Shown one piece after another: positions 10,855-59,464 of a stretch of 64,000 nt of DNA (the stretch's first letter is position 1; every line of letters begins with the position of its first letter). The notes below the pieces were generated by a model that was given only the letters and a program-made list of their open reading frames with translations, did not search any database and had not been told where the DNA came from. The DNA comes from Ecdyonurus torrentis (lineage: Eukaryota; Arthropoda; Insecta; Ephemeroptera; Heptageniidae): contig OX439129.1 of the NCBI GenBank assembly GCA_949318235.1, positions 28,730,339-28,794,338 of the forward strand. The letters run 5' to 3'. The position numbers and the translations under genes were made by a program.

Positions 10855-13800
10855 TTTGTTTCATGTAATAAAATTAAAAATTTAATAGATTTTTAGTTTT
10901 AATTTTTAAACTGAAATTATTTCCAATATTTTTTATTTATAACTTTATATTCAGCTGCTGTAATATTAACAACTACCTTTTTAGCCAGGTAAATAAGAAA
11001 ACAATTTTCTGTTCATCCTTGAAAATTAGAAAGAATTTTACCCATGTGTTTCATTTCTAAATTCAAATTAAGTTTCAGTGTATAATATGAAATTATCAAA
11101 ATTTAGTTTTATTAGTTTTTCCTACAAAATAATGCCATCTATTTATTCATTTATTAGTTTATTTTTAATATTGTAATAGTATTTGACGCCTAAATTTTTA
11201 GGCAGATAAGAAAGAAATTAATTTTAGTTTATATCCCTGAAAATTTTGAATAATTTTGCCCATGCGTTTAATTTTGAAAATCACTTTAGTTTCAGTATAA
11301 TATAAAATTTTCAATTTTTATTTCAATTTTTGCATACAATTCCATCTATATTTTTATTTAATAGTTTATTTTTAGCTGCTGCAATATAGCTTGACACCTA
11401 AATTTTTAGGCAGGGAAAAAAGAAAATAATTTAAGTTCGTTCCTAAAAATTATGAAGAGTTTTGCCCATGCGTTTAGTTTTAAATACAAATTAAGTTTCA
11501 GTATAATGTGAAAATTTAAAAATTTAGTTTAAATTTTGCCTACAAAATATTGCCATTTATTAGCTTATTTTTAGTTGTCACGTAATAGTATTTGACACCT
11601 AAATTTTTAGGCAGATAAAATAGAAATTAATTTTGGTTTATCCCTGAAAATAAGAAAGAATTTTGCCCATGCGTTTAATTTTGACATTAAAATTAGTCAC
11701 AATTTATATAAAAATAAATTCAAAATTAAGTTAAAGTTTGGCTTACAAAATATTTCAATTTGTTTATTATAGTTTATTTTTAGCTGCTGCAGTATTGTTT
11801 GACATCTAAATTTTTAGGCAAATAAAAAAGAACTAATTTTCTGTTCATTCCTGAAAATTAGAAAGAATTTTGCCCATGCGTTTAAATTTAACAATTAATT
11901 TAGTTTCATTTTTTTAAGAAACTCAACGTTAAAGTTTTTCATACAAAATATTTGCATAATATTTTATTTATAAGTTTATTTTTAGCTACTGCAATATAGC
12001 TTGACCCCTAAATTTTTTAGCAATTAAAAGAGAAATATTTTTCTGTTCGTTCCTGAAAATTAAAAAGAATTTTGCCCATGCGTTTATTTTAAAAATTTAC
12101 AAAATTTCAGTATATAAAAATAAATTCAAAATTAATTATTAAGTTAAAAGTTTTGCTTACAAAATATTTCAACTTATTTATTAGTTTAATTTTAGCTGCT
12201 GCAATATTGTTTGACACTAAATTTTTAGGCAGATGAAAAAGAAATCAATTTTAGTTTGTTCCTGATAATTTCAATTCTTTTTGCTTATATGCGTAATTTT
12301 TTTATATAAACCAAATAAGTTTAATAATTCTATTTATTCTATAAACATTCAAAATATTTACATTTATTTTATTTTTGTCATTTTGAGCAGCTATTATATT
12401 GCTTGACACCTAATTTTTTGGGCAGGTAAATAAATAAGAAACTAATTTTTGTTCCTCCCTAAAACTTACAAAGAATTTTGCCCATGCGTTTAAAGACAAA
12501 TTAAAAATTTAGTTTTTTTAAGTATAGCAAAAAATTGTTTTTATTCTTAATTGGTTTTAATTTCTTTAAATTTAATTTGACACCTAAATTTTTAAGCAGA
12601 TAAATAAAAAATTAATTTTGGTTTATTCCTGAAAATTAGAAATGATTTTGCCCATGCGTTTAATTTTGAAATTCAATTAAGTTTCAGTTATGAACTTTTC
12701 AAAATTTAGTTTAAGTTTTTGCTTACAAAATAATTCAACCATCTAATTTATTAATTTATTTTTAATGTTGTAATTTAATTTGACACCTAAATTTTTAGGC
12801 AATAAAAAAATAAATTAATTTTGGTTTATTCCTAAAAATTAGAAATGATATTGCCCATGCGTTTAGATTTGAAATTCAATTTAGTTTCAGTTATGAACTT
12901 TTCTAAATTTATTGTAATAGTTTTGCCTATAAAATAATTCGACCATCTAAATTTATTAGTTTATTTTTAATGTTGTAATATAATTTGACACCTAAATTTT
13001 TAGGCAATTAAAAAAGAAATTAATTTTGTTTTATTCCTGAAAATTAGAAAATATTTTGCCCATGCGTTTAGATTTGAAATTCAATTTAGTTTCAGTTATG
13101 AACTTTTCAAAATTTATTGTAAGTTTTGCCTACAAAATAATTCGACCATCTAATTTAATAATTTATTTTTAATTGTTGTAATATAATTTGACACCTAAAT
13201 TTTTAGGCAATTCAAAAAGAAATTAATTTTGTTTTATCCCTGAAAATTAGAAAATATTTTGCCCATGCGTTTAGATTTGAAATTCAATTTAGTTTCAGAG
13301 TTATGAACTTTTCAAAATTTATTGTAAGTTTTGCCTACAAAATAATTCGACCATCTAATTTATTAATTTATTTTTAATTGTTGTAATATAATTTGACACC
13401 TAATTTTTAGGCAATTAAAAAACAAATTAATTTTGTTTTATTCCTGAAAATTAGAAAATATTTTGCCCATGCGTTTAGTTTTGAAATTCAATTTAGTTTT
13501 AGTTATGAACTTTTCAAAATTTAGTTTAAGTTTTCGCCTACAAAATAATTCGACCATCTAATTTATTAGTTTATTTTTAATGTTGTATTATAATTTGACA
13601 CCTAAATTTTTAAGCAATTAAAAAAGAAATTAATTTTGTTTTATTCCTGAAAATTAGAAAATATTTTGCTCATGCGTTTAGATTTGAAATTCAATTTAGT
13701 TTCAGTTATGAACTTTTCAAAATTTATTGTAAGTTTTGCCTATAAAATAATTCGACTGTCTAAATTTATTAGTTTATTTTTAATGTTGTAATTTAATTTG

Positions 13801-16500
13801 ACACCTAAATTTTTAGGCAATTAAAAAAGAAATTAATTTTGTTTTATTCCTGAAAATTAGAAAATATTTTGCCCATGCGTTTAGATTTGAAATTCAATTT
13901 AGTTTCAGTTATGAACTTTTCAAAATTTAGTTTAAGTTTTTAATTCAACCATCTAATTTATTAATTTATTTTTAATGTTGTATTATAATTTGACACCTAA
14001 ATTTTTAAGCAATTAAAAAAGAAATTAATTTTGTTTTATTCCTGAAAATTAGAAATGATTTTGCCCATGCGTTTAGATTTGAAATTCAATTTAGTTTCAG
14101 TTATGAACTTTTCAAAATTTATTGTAAGTTTTGCCTATAAAATAATTCGACTGTCTAAATTTATTAGTTTATTTTTAATGTTGTAATTTAATTTGAAACC
14201 TAAATTTTTAGGCAATTAAAAAAGAAATTAATTTTGTTTTATTCCTGAAAATTAGAAAATATTTTGCCCATGCGTTTAGATTTGAAATTCAATTTAGTTT
14301 CAGTTATGAACTTTTCAAAATTTATTGTAAGTTTTGCCTATTAAATAATTCGACTGTCTAAATTTATTAGTTTATTTTTAATGTTGTAATTTAATTTGAC
14401 ACCTAAATTTTTAGGCAATTAAAAAAGAAATTAATTTTGTTTTATTCCTGAAAATTAGAAAATATTTTGCCCATGCGTTTAGTTTTGAAATTCAAATTAG
14501 TTTTAGTTATGAACTTTTCAAAATTTAGTTTAAGTTTTCGCCTACAAAATAATTCGACCATCTAATTTATTAGTTTATTTTTAATGTTGTATTATAATTT
14601 GACACCTAAATTTTTAAGCAATTAAAAAAGAAATTAATTTTGTTTTATTCCTGAAAATTAGAAAATATTTTGCTCATGCGTTTAGATTTGAAATTCAATT
14701 TAGTTTCAGTTATGAACTTTTCAAAATTTATTGTAAGTTTTGCCTATAAAATAATTCGACTGTCTAAATTTATTAGTTTATTTTTAATGTTGTAATTTAA
14801 TTTGACACCTAAATTTTTAGGCAATTAAAAAAGAAATTAATTTTGTTTTATTCCTGAAAATTAGAAAATATTTTGCCCATGCGTTTAGATTTGAAATTCA
14901 ATTTAGTTTCAGTTATGAACTTTTCAAAATTTAGTTTAAGTTTTTAATTCAACCATCTAATTTATTAATTTATTTTTAATGTTGTATTATAATTTGACAC
15001 CTAAATTTTTAAGCAATTAAAAAAGAAATTAATTTTGTTTTATTCCTGAAAATTAGAAATGATTTTGCCCATGCGTTTAGATTTGAAATTCAATTTAGTT
15101 TCAGTTATGAACTTTTCAAAATTTATTGTAAGTTTTGCCTATAAAATAATTCGACTGTCTAAATTTATTAGTTTATTTTTAATGTTGTAATTTAATTTGA
15201 AACCTAAATTTTTAGGCAATTAAAAAAGAAATTAATTTTGTTTTATTCCTGAAAATTAGAAAATATTTTGCCCATGCGTTTAGATTTGAAATTCAATTTA
15301 GTTTCAGTTATGAACTTTTCAAAATTTATTGTAAGTTTTGCCTATTAAATAATTCGACTGTCTAAATTTATTAGTTTATTTTTAATGTTGTAATTTAATT
15401 TGACACCTAAATTTTTAGGCAATTAAAAAAGAAATTAATTTTGTTTTATTCCTGAAAATTAGAAAATATTTTGCCCATGCGTTTAGTTTTGAAATTCAAA
15501 TTAGTTTTAGTTATGAACTTTTCAAAATTTAGTTTAAGTTTTCGCCTACAAAATAATTCGACCATCTAATTTATTAGTTTATTTTTAATGTTGTATTATA
15601 ATTTGACACCTAAATTTTTAAGCAATTAAAAAAGAAATTAATTTTGTTTTATTCCTGAAAATTAGAAATGATTTTGCCCATGCGTTTAGATTTGAAATTC
15701 AATTTAGTTTCAGTTATGAACTTTTCAAAATTTATTGTAAGTTTTGCCTATAAAATAATTCGACTGTCTAAATTTATTAGTTTATTTTTAATGTTGTAAT
15801 TTAATTTGACACCTAAATTTTTAGGCAATTAAAAAAGAAATTAATTTTGTTTTATTCCTGAAAATTAGAAAATATTTTGCCCATGCGTTTAGATTTGAAA
15901 TTCAATTTAGTTTCAGTTATGAACTTTTCAAAATTTAGTTTAAGTTTTTAATTCAACCATCTAATTTATTAATTTATTTTTAATGTTGTAATTTAATTTG
16001 ACACCTAAATTTTTAGGCAATTAAAAAAGAAATTAACTTTGTTTTATTCCTGAAAATTAGAAAATATTTTGCCCATGCGTTTAGTTTTGAAATTCAATTT
16101 AGTTTTAGTTATGAACTTTTCAAAATTTAGTTTAAGTTTTCGCCTACAAAATAATTCGACCATCTAATTTATTAGTTTATTTTTAATGTTGTATTATAAT
16201 TTGACACCTAAATTTTTAAGCAATTAAAAAAGAAATTAATTTTGTTTTATTCCGCCTGAAAATTAGAAATGATTTTGCCCATGCGTTTAGATTTGAAATT
16301 CAATTTAGTTTCAGTTATGAACTTTTCAAAATTTATTGTAAGTTTTTGCTTACAAAATAATTCAACCATCTAATTAATAATTTATTTTTAATGTTGTAAT
16401 ATAATTTGACACCTAAATTCTTAGGCAGATAAAAAAGAAATTAATTTTGGTTTTCGTCCCTGAAAATGTGAAAGATTTTTGCTCATGCATTATATAGTTT
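10855..16500. repeat. Right-arm array of ~200-bp tandem repeats (inverted)
   Basis: Same unit as the left array in reverse: TTGACACCTAAATTTTTAGG, CCTGAAAATTAGAAA, then GCCCATGCGT. It contains about 28 units and is roughly 0.55 kb longer than the left array. A ~1 kb higher-order repeat is visible (the ATTCGACTGTCTAAATTTAT variant recurs near 13750, 14145, 14345, 14755, 15145, 15350 and 15760). Confidence 0.9.
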
Positions 16501-16927
16501 AAAAAATATAATTCATTTAAAATTATAACGAAAAAGGTGCGGAAATGCACATATAATCTTAAATATTTACTATTTATACTTAATAGTCATGATTTTTTTA
16601 TAAGCTATTTAATTTGTACCAATTACATCGTTTTCTGACATTTCTCCGTGTTTTGTACTACCTCCCAGCAGTAGTCGACCTTGGTGCGAAGTCGTTGTTG
16701 AAATTTGAAGCTATCTTCAGTTTTTTCACGAACTTTGCCGAGGATTCGCGAACGTCGGAAATTCGTATCTCCATAAGAATAACATTGCACGGTAATATGC
16801 AAATATCTCAGCAAATACTGATTTTGCCGTCAAATGACTGATACCAGTGTGTTTATCTCGCAAATCTGCATCAGAAAATCACCACCTCAAAATCGTGCGC
16901 TTGACGTCCGTAAACTACACCCTTACC

Positions 16928-16935
16928 TGTTATTC
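16928..16935. repeat. Right 8-bp target-site duplication of giant foldback
   Basis: TGTTATTC, identical to 5305-5312. It is followed by ATTGCTCAAG..., the continuation of the split dispersed repeat. Confidence 0.92.
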
Positions 16936-17169
16936 ATTGCTCAAGATGCGCATCGAAAAGCACTCAGAATGATGTCATGCGCACACACCCTATAATTGAA
17001 TATTAACCAAAGATTATTTTTTCAACTTCTTTCTTCTTTCCCACACTATATACATAATATATCTACTTATTATTCGTTCTCAATTTTGTTTGATTTTGCT
17101 GAAAAGTATTTTTTCAAAAGGAAACAAAAGTTTTGAATATGCAGCAGTTGCATTGATATATTATCATCA

Positions 17170-17370
17170 CACAGTATATTATACAGTAGGTTATCTCCTA
17201 TACTGAGAATGTGATATCAATACCACTGGGTGCAGACTGCAGAACTACGTGTACGTTACTTCAAATGACGGCTTCTATAGTTCTGCAGTCTTAATCACCC
17301 AGTTGCAATTTGGTGCGCATTTGATCTGCCATTCTCAGTATAGGAGATAATAAACTGTATAGCTACTGTG
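17170..17370. mobile_element. CACAG-type palindromic MITE, copy 1
   Basis: The ends CACAGTATATTATACAGTAGG and CTGTATAGCTACTGTG are mirrored, as are TATACTGAGAATG and CATTCTCAGTATA inside them. It is flanked by 9-base sequences TTATCATCA and ATATCATCA (8 of 9 identical), a probable target duplication. It is related to the copy at 62771-62980 and to a solo left end at 56637. It lies downstream of the Pelle gene. Confidence 0.8.
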
Positions 17371-17523
17371 ATATCATCATAAATATATACATATTTATGT
17401 GCATGCACATATGCATTGTGTTCAATAAATGAATAAAAAATAAATAATAATAATAAATATTAGGTATATAATATAATATTTTGAGGTGCAGTATAAATAA
17501 TCTTTTCTTTCACATATATCATT

Positions 17524-17722
17524 TCATGCCTCCGCGTCAAAAGCGAGCATCTACACTTTCCAGATTTCTGACAAAACGACTATCTACACTTTCCGCCACC
17601 GAGCATCAGAAATGTTAAGCTTATGGCCGCTAGTCGAGTTACAGCGCTGCTCGGAATGTGTAGATAGTTGTTTTGTCGGAAATCTGGAAAGTGCAGATGC
17701 TCACTATTGATGTGCAGGCATC
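17524..17722. mobile_element. Palindromic MITE (GAGCATCTACAC family), copy 1
   Basis: The left end includes GCGTCAAAAGCGAGCATCTA; the right end carries the inverse GATGCTCACTATTGATGTGC. The internal blocks CTATCTACACTTTCC and GTGTAGATAG are also mirrored. A second copy lies at 45843-46033. The short frame at 17580-17774 is not a gene. Confidence 0.65.
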
Positions 17723-17949
17723 GATATATACCTGCATAACTGCAAATATATATAAACTGATCCAACATCCACAATTATATAGGGCTTAAAAATTCAAAAT
17801 AAATAACATACACATCAAAAATGGTGAATAAAATATTTTGTATATTATGTTCAATATTTTTACATTATATACAGTATGCATCCACATGCTATATATAAAA
17901 TTGCAATATATATTACACAAAGTTAAAAATGCAGCCAAATACATTTTTA

Positions 17950-18395
17950 TTATTAGGGGCTTGACTTTTATCAGCTAGTGAAGGCCAGCGTATACTTCCA
18001 GCAATACGGGTTCTAGCCAACCACTTTATCAGACTCAAGCTACCCTTTTAAAGTGAGTAGGTGGACAAGATCTTCTTTTCAGCAATTCTCTGTCTACATG
18101 ATACTTGAAATGCTACACATCCTTGAGGCGTGCATTCAAACTCAATAAAAGCTACTCTACTTTCTACCACTTTAACAGGGACATATAAATTGGTAGCAGA
18201 GTGGTGCCAATGGAACCTCAAGGTGGTCCAGAGTCGCAGTAGGGTACTTTACTCTCTATGATGGTGAGATACAAGGAGAGCACAGGATAAGCTACAGGTG
18301 TTTGCCCATCCAAGTACTGACCAGGTGGAACCTGCTTGCTTAAACCTCCAAGATCGAATAGCACTCAGTCTAAGCAACGCATACAATCCCACTGT
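17950..18395 (-). mobile_element. 5S rRNA-derived SINE (SINE3-like)
   Basis: Read on the minus strand from about 18395, the head resembles 5S rRNA: GATCTTGGAGGTTTAAGCA (5S: GATCTCGGAAGCTAAGCA), then CTGGTCAGTACTTGGATGGG (5S: CTGGTTAGTACTTGGATGGG). These are the A-box and C-box parts of the 5S internal promoter. After this ~100-bp head comes a ~330-bp unrelated body ending near 17950. A true 5S gene would keep the rest of the molecule, and here the similarity stops after the C box. A 5S pseudogene fused to another sequence is the alternative. Confidence 0.7.
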
Positions 18396-18568
18396 ATTAT
18401 TATTACCCTATACCCAATCCCTTCAGTTTCAGTCACTTTTATTTGATAATTCTTAATTACTACCTGCATGGTATTGAAAAAAAAATACCCCATTCAAAAA
18501 TTGTCAAGTTTTTTTTATTTTATGCTGATCCCTACAATGCATATATTAATTACATTATATATTATATC

Positions 18569-18825
<257 letters not shown>

Positions 18826-19545
18826 TTATTTAGACTCAAAATATGTTACTACAAAACACATGCCTGCTTGACTGATTGGTTACAGGTAAAAATGGTAATA
18901 TAGAGATTCAAGGCATTAGAACAACCCCATTATTTCTCTAGTTTGTGGCCTAGAGCTTACAGTTAATTATATGTCTCATTATTTATGTTACTTAAATGGA
19001 AGATTTGTTACATAAGTTTTAATATAATGTGCGTTCAACTATTTTCTTTCCTTTGTTTTATGTATACCCTGTTAGTACCAGTTTACCTCAATATAACTTC
19101 TTGAAACCCTTAAAAAAATGATACAACAAAGTGGGATAAAATTAAAATGATATTTCAACAAATCTTAATAAAAATCTCATGGGAAAAGGGGGATTTATAA
19201 CCCCAAGTTTAGTACATTAAATATTACAAAACATCAGAACAAAAGTTGCTCTTCATGGTCAAGCAGAATTGCAGTGTACATATGTTTTAAATTTCTTGCA
19301 GAATTTTGCAAAAAATAGTAATAATAATAAAAAAAATTAAATTAAAAATTAAATGATTAAAAAATAAGCACGTATAAATTGAATTTAAAAGTATATGGAT
19401 GTGAGCACTTTAGTGCTAGACAGCAGAGCCAGCAAGAAAAATCCTGCATATGATTGAAAAGGGTGTCTAAATTTAACCTGACCTGCAATACTTTTGATTA
19501 CACTGGACTGGAATAATACATTTTACCACTTAAATTCAGTATTTT
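18826..19545. other. Intergenic, no feature recognised
   Basis: AT-rich sequence without a supported ORF, RNA gene or clear repeat. It lies 3' of the Pelle gene. Confidence 0.4.
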
Positions 19546-19546
19546 C

Positions 19547-19631
19547 CGTCCCTCCGTCCGTCCGTCCGTCCGTCCGTCCGTCCGTCCGTCCGTCCGTCCG
19601 TCCGTCCGTCCGTCCGTCCGTCCGTCCGTCC
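19547..19631. repeat. (TCCG)n microsatellite
   Basis: About 20 tandem TCCG/CCGT tetranucleotides, almost uninterrupted. Confidence 0.95.
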
Positions 19632-20039
19632 TTTTTGAGTTTTTGGGCCTTTAAATAAGCACCCATTATCACAGTCCTGTGTACATCAGGTCACGAGGTG
19701 TACTTAAATTTTACATACCTCTTATTCAACTTACACCTCCGGAACTTATGTATACACAAAAGTGTTGCAGGTCAGAATTAAATATAGGCATCTCCCCTCC
19801 CCCCTCCTCCACCCACCAACTTTAAAAAAATGTTCCAATTAAACTTGCTGTTTGGTGCAATCGGGCAAGTGCACTCACATGTACAGTATATTCCTATTAT
19901 TTTAAAATCAAAATTTAAGACAGCACATAAATTTAAAATATCTTTATATAAAAATAAAAAATTGCACTTTTTTATGCTTTTGTATTTATAGGAAGTTGAC
20001 TTATAATTTAAATATTTTCTACTGACATTGATATGCAAG
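19632..20039 (-). other. Probable 3' UTR and downstream flank of the Pelle-like gene
   Basis: Directly follows the Pelle stop codon on the minus strand. The sequence is AT-rich. I could not identify a convincing polyadenylation signal. The 92-residue frame at 19778-20056 runs against the terminal exon and has no family features. Confidence 0.4.
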
Positions 20040-56081
<36,042 letters not shown>

Positions 56082-57890
56082 TCTGCTAACTCCAACACAA
56101 AGACACTTAAAAACAGGCGATAAATTGTCCAAGGAATACAAAAAGTTTGTTTCGAGATGCCAGATGCCATATTAAAAATCACATTTCCTTGTAGTCTCCG
56201 CCGTAAACTCCCTACTCCTTACAACTCCTTACTCCTCTTCCCTCCCTCACCTCACCCACAGGCTGCTGTTTCTGCGTGTTTCTGTTTCTGGCTGTTTCCC
56301 CTCCCCTCCAACTGCAATTTCTCTCTGTAAGTGAAACAGTATGACCAGTATGACCAAAATAAGTATAATAAGAAAAGAAAATAAGGTTTATTTTCTTACC
56401 TTTGTCCGCTTTGTCAGACTCAAAAAGTTCTCTCTTGCCTGAATAAATTTTGCGTTGTTTACCAATAAATTTTAAATGGCTCCTTTTCATTAGAATTAAA
56501 TACCACATCTTTTCCGCTACCAGGGAAATTTTTCCTGGGGTGGTAACAATGCTGCATGCATCAGCCAATCACGGAAAGGTGACGTAAGTGGGAATTTTGA
56601 AATGCTGGGAAATTTTTACCTGGTTGAATTTTGCAACACAGTATATTATACAGTAGGTTATCTCCCAATGCCCCTGAATGTCTTCGTTTTAAATTTAAAA
56701 TGGAAATTAGCCAAGAGTTGGAAGACATGTAAGGGACATTGTTTAAAATGTCTTTGTTGCTGTTTTAAATTTCCCTCTCTAGGGAATACTTGCGATACGC
56801 ATGGAAGCAATTTGAAGTATTGTATGATAAGGATTGATAAGGCTAACTAAACAGAGATAACCACTCAGAATTCTTGCGCTCAGGTGACAACAAGACCTCA
56901 AACCTTTGTAAAGCAGTATTTTTAATATAGTAGTTTTGGCTGCCAATCGCACCAATCGCGGCGCCAGTGTAAAAGTTTGTCTACAAATTTATACAGGGAG
57001 TCAGAAGACATGTTAGGGACATTGTTCCAACTCTGGGCACTTTTTGCAGTCGATGCCAGGTCCACACACCACTAGCGCCATCGCACTCGACACCTGAACT
57101 ACAATGTTAAGTTTATTGGGTTTTATAGTTCCAGGTGTCGCTCATACTGGCACATTTGTTGTTTCCATTGGACTACGTCCAAGCATAGGGAGTTTGGAAC
57201 ATGTGGGGGTTATTGATTTTGCAACGAGCTATGTTCGTTGTCTTTCAACTCTTTAAACGTAAAAGTAAAACAATATAATAAATTATTCTCTTATCGTATT
57301 TCAAGAAAATCACCAATAAAATATAATTAAAATACAATTTTAACGACATATCATCACTTATTTCACTATCTTATTTTAATAAGTAAAAAAACAAAACATG
57401 AATGATAAAGTATCATAAAAAATATACATAAAAAATCGCCTCCGCCATACTGGAGCAACAAATAATATATTGCTCAGCAGAACAAGCATTGTTTTTGGCT
57501 TATTTGTATCAAATTCAGATGATTTTATTATAGAGAAACAGGTTATTTATATCATTTCAAACCACATTGTGAGGGCTTTTTTTTTTTTTTTTTTTTTTTA
57601 AGATTTGAGGGGGTTAAAAAGTATGTACACATAGAAAGCTAATTTTATATTAAATATATTTATTTCGAAAATTTAACCAGATAAAAACTAGTTTTGATGC
57701 TGAATATAGACTGTTACAATATTAATACATAAAAATTGAAAGCAAAATTAGGGAAAATATATGCATGCATGTATATTTACAAATTAACATGGAATAGTAA
57801 CAATAACCACAAAGACCGAATAAATTGTAGATGGATATAATTTTAAAGCATAAAAATATTGATTATGATTTTATCTTATTTTAATTTGCA
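56082..57890. other. Upstream flank of Pelle: one MITE end, palindromes, no firm gene
   Basis: A solo CACAG-family MITE end (CACAGTATATTATACAGTAG) lies at 56637-56670. A short palindrome with CGACACCTGAACTA and TAGTTCCAGGTGTCG lies at about 57088-57140, and a poly-T tract at 57573-57599. A minus-strand frame at 56568-56400 starts MADACSIV and meets a good donor (AAAG|GTAAGA), but its phase does not join Pelle exon 1. Confidence 0.45.
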
Positions 57891-58123
57891 TATCGATGTT
57901 GTTGCGAGCAATATATGTGTATCTCGTTTTTTATCACGCAGTAAGCAGTAAGTGTGTAAGTCAAGCGCCATCTACATAATGTTTGGAAACGACTTACACT
58001 TACACATTTTGCTTCGCATGACAAAAAACGAGATACAAGTATTGCTACGGGTGATAATTAATGAGATATACATTTTGCTTAACATGACAAAAAACTAGAT
58101 ACACATATCAACAACATCAATAT
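57891..58123. mobile_element. Palindromic MITE (CGATCTTGTTGCGA family), copy 4
   Basis: ATCGATGTTGTTGCGAGCAA at the left and ATCAACAACATCAATA at the right. It shares GCCATCTACATAATGTTTGG and ACAAAAAACGAGATAC with the copy at 45583. Confidence 0.7.
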
Positions 58124-58349
58124 AGCATTAACAAAAAAAATAAATAATGAAGTATCCTTGATACAACCCTACCTGTACCACATCTGCCAAACAGTTGGCA
58201 ACAATAACATACAACCTTGACTGTGTGTAACTATATATTGAACTTCTACTACAGCATAGTGATGCATTGCTTAACATTTCACATAATTTCTGAACATCAA
58301 TCACAGCACAACACATCAAATTTTCTTGTGTCAAAATCTTGTAAAATAG

Positions 58350-58376
58350 GGGGAGGGGGGGGGGGGGGGGGGGGGA
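58350..58376. repeat. Poly-G tract
   Basis: A run of about 26 G with one A interruption. Confidence 0.85.
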
Positions 58377-58574
58377 ATCCACAACCAATACTTTTATGCA
58401 TTATTGTTTTCTGTGCTGTATACTAGAATAAAATTTAAAAAATGATTTGTGGTTGATTAACAATAACAATTTTTAACACAATGGCATTATATTTATGTTA
58501 CAATGATTTTATGCAACGTAAATAACAGGCACATATACAAGGCAATTGATTTTTCAAATTTTATTCGTAAAAGC

Positions 58575-58576
<2 letters not shown>

Positions 58577-58634
<58 letters not shown>
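58577..58634. repeat. (GA)n microsatellite
   Basis: About 58 bases of GA. The Arg-Glu and Leu-Ser frames here are artefacts. Confidence 0.95.
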
Positions 58635-58637
<3 letters not shown>

Positions 58638-58807
58638 TCCGCTTTAATATCCGAAGACCACTTGACCTTGAAAAATAAAATTTCATCCGATCCATATACC
58701 AATATTTTTATTTTCGCATTTCAGGTCATTTGCAGCAAAAAATAATAATAATAATAATAAAAAAATCAAATTGATTTCGGAGATTTAATGGAGCCCCCTT
58801 GATATAT

Positions 58808-58933
58808 GATCACATCAGTTGCAAAAGCAGACATTCGACATTTGCTGCATGGTTCAATTCTTTCGCGCTTAGTAGAAGAAAACGACGCTTGCAGCTAATG
58901 TCAAATGTCTGCTTTTGCATCTGACGTGCTCAT
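58808..58933. repeat. Palindromic MITE-like hairpin
   Basis: TGCAAAAGCAGACATTCGAC and ATGTCTGCTTTTGCA are mirrored around a ~40-base loop. A second hairpin, TTTCAAAACCCGCTTCTTCC against GGAAGAAGTGGTTTTCGGAA, follows at 58978-59083. Confidence 0.7.
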
Positions 58934-59464
58934 TTTATATAATGTATAATTTTATTTTGATAATTTAGTCTAATAGTTTCAAAACCCGCTTCTTCCATTT
59001 TCAATAAAGATGAGTTTCTAATCACTATCAGGTATGATTTCACCTTTGTTAAAAATGGAAGAAGTGGTTTTCGGAACTAGCAGACTCAATTATTAACCTA
59101 AATAATGATTGATATTACAACATTATATTGAAGTCAACACAATGGTACGTATAAAAAACAACAACATACAATTAGAACAAATATTGCAAGTACTGGAAAT
59201 ATCTTTTAATATACTAGTTAACAGAAAGGTAAACTATACTGCAATATTTGATATTATGGTAAATCCCAAACATATAAAATATTACAGAAGGAAAACAAAA
59301 ATGATAGGCTTAGCTGAAGAGCTAAGTTTACCATGGATATAAATAGCATGTATGTATGTATTTCTGGCATTGGAGGGCATCATACTTTCACAACTTTGGG
59401 TTCATTTAGTCATGATTCCTATTCAAGTATAAAGTTGATATTACAATAATGTATAATTTATTTA

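Larger units (their letters stand above)
5313..16927. mobile_element. Giant foldback element, 11.6 kb, with tandem-repeat arms
   Basis: The element starts GGTAAGGGTGTAGTTTACGG and ends with its exact complement, CCGTAAACTACACCCTTACC. It is flanked by the perfect 8-bp duplication TGTTATTC at 5305-5312 and 16928-16935. About 300-550 bp of unique inverted sequence at each end leads into long arrays of a 190-207-bp unit. The arrays run towards a central dyad at about 10826, where the orientation of the unit flips. The right arm is roughly 0.55 kb longer than the left. No transposase or other long ORF is present, so it must be non-autonomous. An 8-bp duplication fits hAT, P, MULE or Merlin-like transposases; the superfamily cannot be decided here. 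The 63- and 75-residue frames near each end are mirrored terminal sequence. Confidence 0.92.

Noticed and set aside
5950..16500. Regularly spaced repeats that might suggest a CRISPR array
   Set aside because: The unit is ~200 bp with no short repeat plus unique spacer pattern, and it belongs to a foldback transposon in an animal genome.
18290..18395. Functional 5S rRNA gene
   Set aside because: Only the internal promoter region matches; the 3' third of 5S is replaced by unrelated sequence.
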